DNA of 64,000 nucleotides from Pristionchus mayeri. Lineage: Eukaryota; Nematoda; Chromadorea; Rhabditida; Neodiplogasteridae. Every line of letters starts with the position of its first letter. Position 1 is the first letter of the stretch. The DNA lies in NCBI GenBank assembly GCA_036245805.1, contig BTRK01000001.1, positions 12,834,001-12,898,000 of the forward strand. The letters run 5' to 3'. Of the stretch, positions 44,981 to 55,416 are shown piece by piece. The position numbers and the translations under genes were made by a program. The notes under the pieces are model-generated. The model saw nothing but the letters and a program-made list of their open reading frames with translations. It made no database searches and was not told the origin of the DNA.

Positions 44981-46611
44981 TATTGCAAGTTCGGAAAGAT
45001 CAAGAAGATTGGTGAGTAGAGATAGTGTTACGAATTATTTTGAATCATAATTAGGCTGCGTGGCGGGAGGTCAATTCATCAAGATTGGGCTTGCGTACGT
45101 CAATGGAAAGGCGTATCACTGCTGGGATAACGATGGCTTGTTCCACTTCGGAGACCTGAGTGAGAACTAAAAAAACGTTTTGAATCACATTTAGTATCAT
45201 ACACTATCCAATTTTATCAGCCGGATGCACGCATCCCGACGGCTCGATCAAGCCCTTCTACTCGCTTTGGCAAAACGGAACCGAGTTCCACAAGTGTCAT
45301 TACGTCATCAAGAACAATAAAGTCACTACATCCATAAAAGCCTTCGGTGAGTGTTATATGTTGCAAATGCAAATATTTGTATATAAAAGTTCAATGTCAG
45401 GATGTGCATTCAAAATCGCTGGGGTTTGGAAGGCAATTGCTGCCGGAAAAATCGGCATAAACGGCAAGGAAATGAAAATTTGCGCCCTGGATGGCGGCAT
45501 TTGGAAGATGAGAGACTTGACTGCTGAAGAGCTCGAAAAAATAAGTTAGTATTGAAAAAAAATGGATCTGATCGATTTCTGATCTATTAAAATAATTCAA
45601 AAAAGTGATTCTCAATAGTAATTGCACTTTAGAAAACACATAAGGAATTTTTCGAAGGGAATGAAGGCAAAGGCGAGGGAAGCGAGCAAAACATCCTTGG
45701 TGAGCTTGTCATTGAAATTCGACAAACACATTGCCGAGCACAAGCTTTCACTAGTGTTCCAATTTTTTTGTTATTATCAAAATCATTTTCAAGGTCAATG
45801 CCGCAATCTGATGGATGTCTGCAAGAAAATAGATCCAATCTGCCAGGCTCCTTCAAAGTGAGTGTATTTCATTATTTCTTGTATTTTTTTGCGAAAACAT
45901 GTGAGCATTGAAAAATTGTATAAAAATTCAAATTTGTTTCAATATTCCAAAATATTTGAATCACCGACCTGTTCCAGAGATGCTTCTGTGGCCGAGCTGG
46001 TCGAGGTCATGAGCAAGCTAAACCTAAGCATCAATGAGATCATGACAATTCTAGAGCAAGCGTCAGTTTCCTCCGCTCATTATTTTAATTCAAAACCGTG
46101 ATCAGTAATTTGAAACAGTATTCCTTTCAGTGGCATTTACGATAAGACTAATTCGCTACAACAAGTTGATTCGTAATCATTCTGATCATTGTTTCTCGAT
46201 CTCAGCGATGTATTATGAAGTAATAAATCATTCTTAATTATCGTTTACATACATACTCATCAATGTACATAGCTTGCGCTCACATCGTATTCGAGTGGTT
46301 ATTAGCTAGATTCTTCTAGAATTTTTCCGGTCTAATAGCGTCGAACGGGTTGTTACGTGAGCCAGAATCGTCATTGCCTGACTATACGTGAGACTAGTAC
46401 AGGTTGTCTACTACTTTGCGCATTACAAATGATTTATTAGTGTATAGGAGACATCACGGACAAAATGGCAATAGGCTAGTTTTTGACACATGTGTGAATT
46501 CCCTGCTGGTAGAGCAACATGGGATGAATATTAACAATATTATAGTTTAGATTTTGTGAAGTGCTACATTTTCCAGACAAATTTGTCCGACGAATTTGTT
46601 ATTTCAATCTA

Positions 46612-46791
46612 GGATTGGCGGCACTTCTTGGATAATTGGCCCACTCTCTATTTTTCCTCTACCCAATTCATTTCTAGGTATCTCTCCCTGGTTTTCGGTC
46701 ACACACCTTCTCTGGAATGGGATATGAGATGAAAAATTATAGGGAGATGCAATGGGGGTGGGCCAGCTATCCAAGAAGTGCTGGATTGGCT
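46612..46791. mobile_element. MITE, about 180 bp
   Basis: Inverted ends cagcacttcttggatagctg (right, complement) and ggcacttcttggataattgg (left), both followed by gccca. There is no coding capacity. Only one copy is seen in the window. Confidence 0.7.
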
Positions 46792-47125
46792 TTGTTGGAA
46801 ATTGTCTCTCCATTCAGCGCCCTGGAATGCCGAACTAACCTGTGAGAGAGAATGCAGAAAAAAAACGAATCATGCCCCACCGAAGCCAGCAGTAATTCGG
46901 ATCGCATTATCGATTGATTATCTGATCAGAAAAGGTAACATGTACCACGCCAGTTCGGAATCTCAAGCCAATTATCTTAGCGCCTTTTAGTTGTCATTTT
47001 CTATCGTTGTGCTCAAGTGATCGCGATGTTATCAACATCATCAAGGTCAAAAGAGCAGATACCCTTTCCTTTCCGCTGTAAATCTTATCTTCACTGCTCT
47101 CTCGTTGACCTATCGAAAGCACTTG

Positions 47126-47130
47126 AGAGA

Positions 47131-47188
<58 letters not shown>

Positions 47189-47212
47189 GACAGAGAGAGA
47201 CAGAGAGAGAGA
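47126..47212 (+). repeat. GA microsatellite
   Basis: About 85 bp of almost pure purine, mainly (ga)n with gacaga interruptions towards the right end. Confidence 0.95.
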
Positions 47213-48346
47213 GATCAAGGTTTGTTTTCAGCGATTGTGAGGGAGGATAAAATGTCCTTCTCATCTGTCGTCGAAATTAGGATGAAATTGATATGAAAGC
47301 TAACAAGGAAGAACGAAGAAGACGACGGAGATACAGATCGCAATCACTTCCGCGTAGAGTGTAGGGTCGTAAATACCCGATCTAGAAGTTGAGTGGAGTC
47401 CTAAAAGTCACAGAGTATCGAAAGTACGATACAAATTATGGAGGGAGCATTTTAATGTTAACATGTAATGCATGATTTGATTTACTCTATATTCAACTGC
47501 TGATTTTTCCCAAGGGTGGAATTGATTTTTTCTGCAAAGATATAGTTCTGCTTTCGGGCCGCCGCCACTAATTATTGTTTATCTCCTCCTGTTGAATCAC
47601 CAGAAACTTTACATAATGAAGAGAGTATCTCAGCTCTCTCGAACTTTCTTCGCTAGCTAGGGAGAACTTACAATACTTGCACGAGTTCCGTCGCTACTAA
47701 CACGTAGAGATTGGTCAGTGAACGCTTAGCGATTTGATCGAGATCAAAGTAATTTCGAAGAGGAATGCAAACGAATGTGAGGGTGGGGTAAACGTGCAGC
47801 CACTTCAAGCGAATTTACATTCAAAAGTAGACGACAACTATAGTTCGGCTTGGCAGTGTTTAGTTGGGTTATTCAGAGTGAAAAAAATCACATTTTTAAA
47901 AATTAAAACGAGAAGCACATGCAATCGCAACAAACTAATATTATAGTAGACTTCATCTGTCCGGCTTTGTTTATTTATTTATTTATTTTTTTTTTTTTAA
48001 TTTTTTTTTTAAAATTTGCTTTTGCGACTACTTTCCGCCGGTTATCTTAGCAATAATTCAGTGGATGATAGGACCACTCACAAAATAGCCCTAGTCGAAG
48101 TTGATGTACTCCGATACGCAAATTTATGTAGTGACGAATAACCAATCAATGGTGCAGATCTTCATTAGCTACAGCTCGACCTTTATTCCGTTCAAAAGCA
48201 ACTGTAAATATTCTCTACGTGTAGTTCGCAATTAGTTACAGAGTAGGCGGAGCTTGCTTTACGCTTTAAATTCAGCGAAGAATGTTCTAAATCGTGTGAG
48301 ATACCATCGGACCATTAGCCGTTTCTTATCGTCCTCGCCCATCGAC

Positions 48347-48683
48347 ATGGCCAACGACCTCGACACGAAACGATTCGCTGACATTCGTAAGTCTTTGAAT
48401 ATAAAAAAAGTTATTAGCTGATACAATAGAATAGTCTGGTGAATGGTGATACTCCATACTGAATCTGTCCATAATAACACATAACTAAGAGTGTTCTCAA
48501 GCGAGAATCGTCTCGAAGACTGGGCGTACATTCACATTCTCTCACGGCTAAAAATACAGCAATCTTATTTTTCAGTTGCATAACAACTGTACGACCAACC
48601 CTTTCCTCAACAGAGCAGCTTCTCAAGCCCCTGTCGAGAATTATGCAACAACAGTCGTATCGACCGCCTTCAATGGAAAGTAG
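48347..48683 (+). CDS. Possible small or partial gene (unrecognised), model uncertain
   Basis: An ATG at 48347 opens MANDLDTKRFADI, directly followed by a GTAAGT donor at 48388. A convincing acceptor (tttttcag) at 48575 leads into a 36-residue open exon to TAG 48681-48683 (FLNRAASQAPVENYATTVVS). The two pieces do not join in phase as drawn, so an exon is missing from my model or they are chance frames. No family is recognised. Confidence 0.25.
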
Positions 48684-49561
48684 AAACGCTGTTCCAAGCT
48701 TCAATTGTTAAACGTGGGAAAACAAATAATACAATGTATATTACAATATTGCGTATGTTTGTTCGCACTAATTGTATTAAAATAATAAAACAATGAATTC
48801 CAATAATGTTTGGACTCAAAAACAGCTTTTTTTTATTTTGACGTTAATCGAGTAGAATATGAAACCACAACAACGCTTTATTGGTGTACGCCTTACATGA
48901 TTAATCGTCGAACAGGGGCTTTGAATCAGCAGCGTGGAAAGCTTTGCATAGATTTAGGAAATATTATTTTTTTTAGAAAAATAAATTTAGAAAAAAAACG
49001 TATTCATAGTCAAGATAATCATTAATTCCTTTCAATGTCTCGAATATAGATACATTCTTAAACCAGATGAAATATTGATCATAATATGATCATAATATGA
49101 ATATTATTGAGCAAAGTATGGGAATCACACACACATATTCCTTGTGAATCATTGGAACCTCAATGTGTATTCTGTGACAACGCTTCAGATATGATGTATA
49201 CTTTCGGCAGACATTCTGAGCACGCGTTTGATCTGCTTTTTCACCACATTTGGCACTGATTCTATGATAGTTTTTGATCCTCTAAGTTGTGAGTAGTAAA
49301 TTCGAGCTGTAATTAGGTTTTGTGACATAAAATTCGCATTTTGCTTTAAGTTGTGTTCCTATAAGCACTTGTTACGCATCTTTTGATTTGAACTAATGTA
49401 TTACATCAATATTCTTCAGAAAAATTGAATTGTTTTCGGTTACCCTCTGATAAATTTTCCCTAGCGTCAGGAAAGTACTGCTTTTTGTGCAACATTTCTC
49501 ATTTTATTGCCAATGGCATCTTCCTGATAAGAACCACTCACGTGTGCGTACACCACCACCT
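48684..49561. other. Intergenic, AT-rich, nothing recognised
   Basis: Nothing beyond homopolymer runs and short open frames. Confidence 0.4.
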
Positions 49562-51370
49562 ATGAGTATGCGAGCACCACCTGTGCTGATATTGCTCGCG
49601 GTTTTCACGGTTTCGCGTGAGTACCACATAAATTTTTTGTGATCAAAAGATACAATGCGACCAATTAAGATGCGCGCATCACATTTCCCTACTCGGACGT
49701 GCTTCAAGTCAATGATCTAGTCAACCAAGTGGTATGCGTTATCGGTGAATCAGTAAGCTAAATCGATAAACTCTTCCAGGCCAACTTCTACTGCGACAAA
49801 GGGTGCAAAGTGTACGTAGGCAGGACTGATGATGCACTGTACATCAGCCAGAATGGACAGTTTATTGCAAAGTGAGTTTTACTCAAAAAAATTAAAAAGC
49901 GTTGTTTGCAGCTTCAAAGACATCATCGGCAACAACACTTTTGAACCGGATGGAATTGAATTGCCGGTAAAACTGAAAATACAAGCTTCGCATTGCTAAA
50001 TAGGCGATTACAGGCAGGTCAGAACTACAAATTGCAATCGCAAAGCGCGATAAATGCGGATTTCGTCTTCTACGCTGTGAGCAGAGACGCGCGTGAGTTG
50101 CTCATGTTCCTTTTCGACTCATACACATTTTAAAAATCATTTTCTGAATCAATTATTGAATCATTGTTTACATTTAGCCAACTATGGCGCACCAGTGTTC
50201 GCTCCTCAACAGAAGCAGGGTATTGATTACGCGCGTCCGGAACGATACTTTACTCTCCTTTCACGATTCGACGCCCTGGAGTTCTATGGAATCACTGGCT
50301 CGTTCCCGGTATTTGCAATACATTATTTGAAAAAAAACACAATGATAGCATGCCAAGCATTCCTAATGCTTTTGAATAATGGTGTTTGTTTTTCAGCCAG
50401 GCTATCCCAAGATATACTCCACTGGTTTCGATGCTGCACCAGATGCACGCTGCTCCCCGGTCTACGAAGCTAGGTCAGAAATGTCACCGATCTTCTTTTT
50501 TTAGAAAATGTCTTGGAAGCATGTGAATTTGATTCAAAAGTGCAGGTCGCAATCGAATGCGGAGCAATCACGACCGATGATTTCCTCGCCTATAATGACC
50601 GTCGACTTTGGCTATACCGGCAAGCATGAAATTAATGCGAAACAGAGTGATGGTAAGATATCACCTCGAAAACTTGCTTTTCAATCATAGTGAGTAACTT
50701 TTGAATCACATCGAGTACATTCAGGCAAGAACCCTATGAAGTTCCCCGTCGCCTCTACTGTATACATGTCTCCCGGTACTTACTGCACATCCTGAATTCA
50801 GAGATAGTTGATGTTTAGGATACGTCGGCTGTTCATTTATCGGCGGGAATAAGTATTTCACTAACACGAACAGCGTGCAAGACAACTTCACGTTGACCGC
50901 CAACAGGTTAGCTACGACATTTGCGGTAATAGTAATACAAATGACTTCGTTAATCCGTGAATGAGCAAACTTCTGAATCGACATGACCTAATCGATTCAG
51001 TCTCGACATCAATGCTGTCTACAACCTATTGTTGTGCAATGAAGCTGTACAGTTCCGAGTCAACGACCATGTGCTAGAGTACGTTTGATTAAATTCTGAA
51101 TAAAATTTCTGAATCAAGAAATGTTCAAAACACTACTTCAGTTTCTCCGGCACCAACTCTTCCTACTGGGGCTTTAGTTCCGGCTCGTTCGACGTCTCCC
51201 TCTCCTGGACGAGGCAGTCAGTCACTAGTAGCTGGGCGATGCAATTGGACTTCGCAATGGATCTGGGAGGGTCGAGCCCGAGACCTCCCGAGACTACCAC
51301 AAGTGGAGCAGGATCGTACCCAATCATATTTGTCTCTGCAGTGACACTTGCACTGTCAATGGTGCTTTAA
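49562..51370 (+). CDS. Secreted protein with hydrophobic (GPI-like) tail, anchored-protein family copy 1
   Basis: Predicted 367 residues. Exons: 49562-49616, 49670-49731, 49780-49871, 49912-49966, 50014-50092, 50178-50308, 50397-50473, 50546-50652, 50725-50775, 50819-50906, 51001-51078, 51142-51370; frame closes exactly. The signal peptide is MSMRAPPVLILLAVFTVS. Readable landmarks: CDKGCKVYVG, APVFAPQQ, GYPKIYSTGFDAAP, IMTVDFGYTGKHEI, PGYVGCSFIGG, CNEAVQFRVNDHVLEF, then a Ser/Thr/Pro linker and a final hydrophobic FVSAVTLALSMVL at the very end, the arrangement expected for GPI addition. Two beta-rich repeats are likely. I could not assign a named family with confidence; nematode CUB-like (DUF141) proteins were considered but the sequence pattern I remember for them does not match well. 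Confidence 0.8.
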
Positions 51371-52054
51371 ATTGTAAAATTGAACATGTATGATAAACCT
51401 AATCTTGATGTCAATCATGAAGAGGACAACTACATGTATATTTCTAGGAAATGCACTATCAACAATGGAAACACCATAACATCCCATTCCATAATGCATC
51501 CCATAATGATTATCCGTACAGTAACTGTTTTAAACGCTACAAAGATATACAGGACTAAATTGCCAACATGCATATCAAATGTTCTTGAAGCAAACATTCT
51601 GACTAAACCTGTTCAAGTCGATGTACGCTGTAAACAATCTCGTGAAATACTCGCGCGTTCATGGAATCAACAAAGCCGGGAAGATCTATGTTAGGCCACA
51701 AGTTTTCGACAAATGAACAAGCTAGACCCATGTGACGCATCAGTGTGGCAAGACAAGATCAAGGCCGTTGCTCCATAGGCGTGCAGAGCGATGACTTCAC
51801 AAAAACTCTCTTCATTTTGCTTGCACTCTCTCCGCGTTGACAGGATAAATCGCTGAAAGACTTTTGGTGGAGTCATCCCTAGGCGTGGCCCTCGGGTTCT
51901 TTGTACTTCGATTTCATGATCGTTTCTTATCAAATGCACGCATTTATTGGTCTCCGAGGCTGACTAAGGGCCGTGATGCTTGAGCGGTCTATGAGAGCGA
52001 GAAGCATTGATAAACGCAGAAAATTTCACACATCGCCGTCGCTAACTTGCAGCC
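51371..52054. other. Intergenic between the two anchored-protein genes
   Basis: Nothing recognised. The cttgcag just before ATG 52055 is acceptor-like and could be a trans-splice site. Confidence 0.4.
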
Positions 52055-55000
52055 ATGCTGTTTATCGCTTTCCTCTCGATTTTGTGCTTTGGTGAGTAAA
52101 CTTTTGTATAATTTTTTCTGAGTAATTCTTATATTCATTACAATAGTTCAGCAAATGCCCGCGTGACCTTCCCGAATTCGGAGATCTTGCAAGCTCCGGA
52201 TATCGCAGGCACAAATAAAGTGATATCACATTCCTTTTTTTATTTCTTTTAGAAGATACTTAGCGCTGTCTTGTAGTTGCGCCACCGCTCCACATAACTT
52301 TATGGCAACTTTTTTCCATCAATGAGTGCATTTTAGGTAAATTTCAAATGCGCGAATCAGTGCAAGCTGTACGCCGACAGGAAGTACAACCTGCTAATGA
52401 TCACGCAGCAGGGCGGACTGATCGCAAAGTGAGTAGAGTGCGAAATTCGGGTAATTGTCTCTTCATTTCGTGTACTCTCTCGACCAGTCGAGTGGAGAGA
52501 GAGAGTATTGGAAATGAAGAGACGATTACTCGAATAGCGCACTCTAAAAGTTAGTGATGTTATGAAATAAAATAAATGAATACCGTGCTGAGATCAGCTC
52601 ACCGAAACTGATACCACTATCAATCTCGTAAGTATTAACAATTAATTTGCGTTGAAAAATCAGCTTCAACACGATCGTTTCTGCTTGCAGCTTCAACACG
52701 ATCGTTTCTGGCAACAGCTTCGTGCCGGCGGGAATCGTGCTTCCGGTAAAGACAAATCTTCGATTTGAAGTATATTTTACTTCGTAATCTCTGGTTGAAT
52801 GTAAAATTACAATTAGCAAAACTTACATTATTTTTAGCCTGGTGACGACTACTATCTCGAGAACAGAGGAGAAGTCAATCCAGAGTTCGTCCTCTACATT
52901 GTCGACAGTACAGCTCGTAAGTTTTGAGTTTTTGTGAAGCTTTACAATTTGCACACTTTTTGAATCGCACAACGCATTTTATAGATTTTTTGAATCAATA
53001 GTAAATAAATTGTTGCCTCGCGTCATTTTTTCAGTTAATTTCGTGTTACCCGAGCAGTGCATTTTGAATCATTGTAAAATATTCGGTCGATATTTGCTTA
53101 ATGATTTCCAGCCAACTACGGCGCTCCCGTCTACGCGCCTCAGCAGACAATCGGCATCGCCATGGCATTCCCCTCCCGTTATGCCACCATTCTCTCCAGC
53201 TACGAGGCCATGTGGTGGTCGGGATTCGCGGGCGCCTTCCCGGTGAGAGTAAGCAAGCGGCTAAGGTTCTCTTATTGGAAAAAAAATTGTATCATTTTCA
53301 GATATGCTTCACGTATACTATATATATGACCTATATAGTGTAAATGAAAAATATCTGAAAATGCTACAATAATTTTCCAATAAGCGAACCCTACAAGCGA
53401 CAAATCGTCTGACGCTCTCTCGATATCACCTGCTCTCTCGCCTTCTCTGAGGGCCGAGAGGGCATGCAAAGGGAGGTGAGTCAGATTATTGCTCAAAGAA
53501 CCTCAAATTCGGATTTGTTTACCGCTCCTTCTTTCTCGCCTCTAGACATGATTGCTTTGCGAACTATCATGAATCGATCAGTACCATTGCCTTCTCGACA
53601 GCACGAATGCTTATTGGGTCATTCAAATAGCTAAGTTGTTTAATCACTCCGAAACTGTTGTAGACTGGTTATCCCCGCGTGTACGCCACGGGTTTCGACG
53701 CAGCGAATGATGACAAGTGCCACCCCGTCTACCAGGCACGGTTCGTTAATTCATATTTGGCCTTTTATCAGCGTTTCGTGTGTTAATCCTTTGCATAATA
53801 TTTTTCCCTAGCTTATTCACATAATTTCACGTAATTCGTTCCTAGGTTCGTCGCTTCTCAATTTTATGGTACTAACACTGCTAACGTAAATGTGCCAAGT
53901 AGACATATAAAGCGCTTTGAAAGTGAAAATACAACTGGTTCAGATCCCAATTCAACGCCGAGGTCTCCTGGCCCACGATCGCAACTGCTGTGCAAACCAT
54001 TGATTTCGGCTTCGTCGGTGACCATAATGTCTCCGTCAACTACAGGAAGCGTGAGTTGCGATCATATGCATTGATTCAATACACAAATCTAACGAATTGC
54101 TACATAAAAATTACAGTGGCTGATGCGAATAAGGGAGTTGGAAGCGTCATTTACACGTCACCAGGTGAGTGCGCACAACCTCGGTACTAAATTGATATCT
54201 GAGTTAAAGATAGTGTGATAAATGAGAACACTACATATCTCTATTCTTTTCTTACTCCCCTGCGACATCAATTTGATGTCTGCATGAGTTGGTAAATGCT
54301 TGAAAATTTAAGCTAGATCTTAGGAACCTTTACAGGATACGTCGGCTGCACATTCAACAACGGACAGAACTACCATTCACCGCTAAATGAGATCAACGAC
54401 TCGTTCAAACTCAATGCTGATAGGTGAGTTGGAGTGGTTTGTGTCATAACACGGCTCATTCTGATATAATTTTGTAACTCATGAAAACAATGTTGCAGCC
54501 TCGACATCGAGAAGACATACAATGCACTTCAACCTGGAGAACCTGTTCGCTTCCGAGTGAACGGCGAAAATCTCGAGTAAGTGAGCAACTCTCTTCAGTT
54601 TGCACGCTTTTTCGCCGGTTAGAGAGATGAGAGAGCGTGCAAACGGAAGAGAGACATACGATTGCTCCGAGTAAGTACTTCTCTGAATCGTGCAGTCTCT
54701 TCCTCAGTTATGAATAGTGATTTCAATGCATAAGTGTCATATGCTAATGAAAGGCTTGCCAAACATAAAATTCAACATAATACATATTCATTTTGCAGTA
54801 TCGTCGGCTCTGCCGGCCCGACACTCGACCGAAAGCACTATGACAAGGGCGCATTCAACGTTGAGGTCTCCTGGATTCGAACCACACCCTCCAGCAGCTT
54901 TGCAATGCAACTGGATTTTGGTAATTCAAGTGATGAGTGATTCAAAACTTCTGATACGGAACAAGTGATTCAAAAGTGGTAGGTTTGCAGGAAGTAACAA

Positions 55001-55159
55001 CGACCATGAAACCAGATCAAAGCCACGACCAGTCAGCCAACATCGGACCATTCAGGTAGTTCCAACGACGGTGGACTACGAACTACGACGAAAATCGGCC
55101 GATCACTGAGTGCGCTGGGCGCAGTGTTTGTTATCATCGCGGCTTGTCTCTGGGTGTGA
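52055..55159 (+). CDS. Secreted protein with hydrophobic tail, anchored-protein family copy 2
   Basis: Predicted 372 residues. Exons: 52055-52091, 52152-52219, 52337-52428, 52691-52745, 52838-52916, 53112-53242, 53664-53740, 53944-54050, 54117-54164, 54336-54423, 54499-54576, 54799-54920, 55023-55159. Exon lengths 92, 55, 79, 131, 77, 107, 88 and 78 equal those of copy 1, proving common origin. The signal peptide is MLFIAFLSILCFG. Landmarks: CANQCKLYAD, APVYAPQQ, GYPRVYATGFDAAN, VQTIDFGFVGDHNV, PGYVGCTFNNG, PVRFRVNGENL, AFNVEVSW. It ends in a Thr-rich linker and the hydrophobic LGAVFVIIAACLWV. The last acceptor (ATCAAAG|CC) was chosen because it alone opens the hydrophobic tail. Introns carry a hairpin, a 27-bp acceptor duplication, and a family 1 MITE. 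Confidence 0.8.
52436..52546. mobile_element. Well-preserved hairpin MITE in intron 3 of copy 2
   Basis: Arms agagtgcgaaattcgggtaa + ttgtctcttcatttc and gaaatgaagagacgattact + cgaatagcgcactct pair over about 45 bp each, with ctctcgaccagtcgagtgga at the apex. This is the best example of the CTCTC/GAGAG hairpin family. Confidence 0.85.
53263..53393. mobile_element. MITE family 1, copy 3 (intronic)
   Basis: aggttctcttattggaaaaa ... ttttccaataagcgaaccct, with inner atcattttcagatat arms as in the copies at 1001 and 11465. It is followed at once by a hairpin-family repeat at 53403-53495 (tctgacgctctctcg ... gagtcagattattgctca). Confidence 0.85.
54586..54668. repeat. Hairpin repeat in an intron of copy 2
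   Basis: gagcaactctcttcagtttg + cacgc on the left and gcgtgcaaacggaagagaga + catacgattgctc on the right. Same family as 1938-2038. Confidence 0.75.
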
Positions 55160-55245
55160 AATACGGATGATAAAGTCTTCGTTTATCCCTGTTAATCACT
55201 TTATCATCACGCGATTCAGAATATAGCACTAATCACATACAGGCA

Positions 55246-55328
55246 TAGTTGCCCACCACTGGCGGCGGATATGACAAGCACTTTGCACCCATGAATAGGG
55301 TCATGGGGGTCGCCGCTGACTTGGGCAA
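55246..55328. repeat. Short relative of the 29650-30350 palindrome
   Basis: catagttgcccaccactggc + ggcg at the left and cgccgctgacttgggcaact + atg at the right, around a copy of cacccatgaatagggtcatg. It lies between copy 2 and paralogue F. Confidence 0.75.
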
Positions 55329-55416
55329 CTATGGATACATGGAATAGTCGTGATGAGAGCTCAAACTTAGCTGAAAATATTTTTAAAAAAATATTATGCA
55401 TATTTCAAAAAAACAC

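Larger units (their letters stand above)
40959..46176 (+). pseudogene. Paralogue E: multi-module Cys-rich gene broken by a Tc1-like insertion
   Basis: Exon-by-exon equivalent of paralogue D's first part: 40959-41118, 41237-41361, 41603-41722, 41804-41874, 41966-42059, 42163-42285, 43628-43700 plus 44983-45011 (one exon split by a transposon), 45055-45159, 45221-45346, 45401-45544, 45633-45699, 45794-45857, 45978-46061, 46131-46176. Signal peptide: MGPFLLLLSTIVVAA. Damage: exon 2 is 125 nt and shifts frame near 41327; a Tc1-like element lies in exon 7; the exon 10/11 junction is out of phase because the donor region seems to have lost a base. The mariner at 42342-43585 lies in intron 6 and need not harm. 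The tail exons encode QCRNLMDVCKKIDPIC and the helix LVEVMSKLNLSINEIMTILE, and have the same lengths (64 and 84 nt) as in D. Expression of a shortened protein cannot be excluded. Confidence 0.85.
46177..48346. other. Gene-poor stretch with repeats
   Basis: No gene is recognised. It holds the MITE at 46612-46791, the GA microsatellite at 47126-47212, a hairpin-family segment near 47618-47655 (gaagagagtatctcagctct), and T/A-rich runs near 47970-48010. Confidence 0.5.

Noticed and set aside
47017..47296. Arg/Glu alternating frames over the GA tract
   Set aside because: Simple translation of a microsatellite.
49562..55159. CUB-like (DUF141) family assignment
   Set aside because: The Trp/Cys pattern I associate with that family is not evident. 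The exon and motif conservation is real, but the family name would be a guess.
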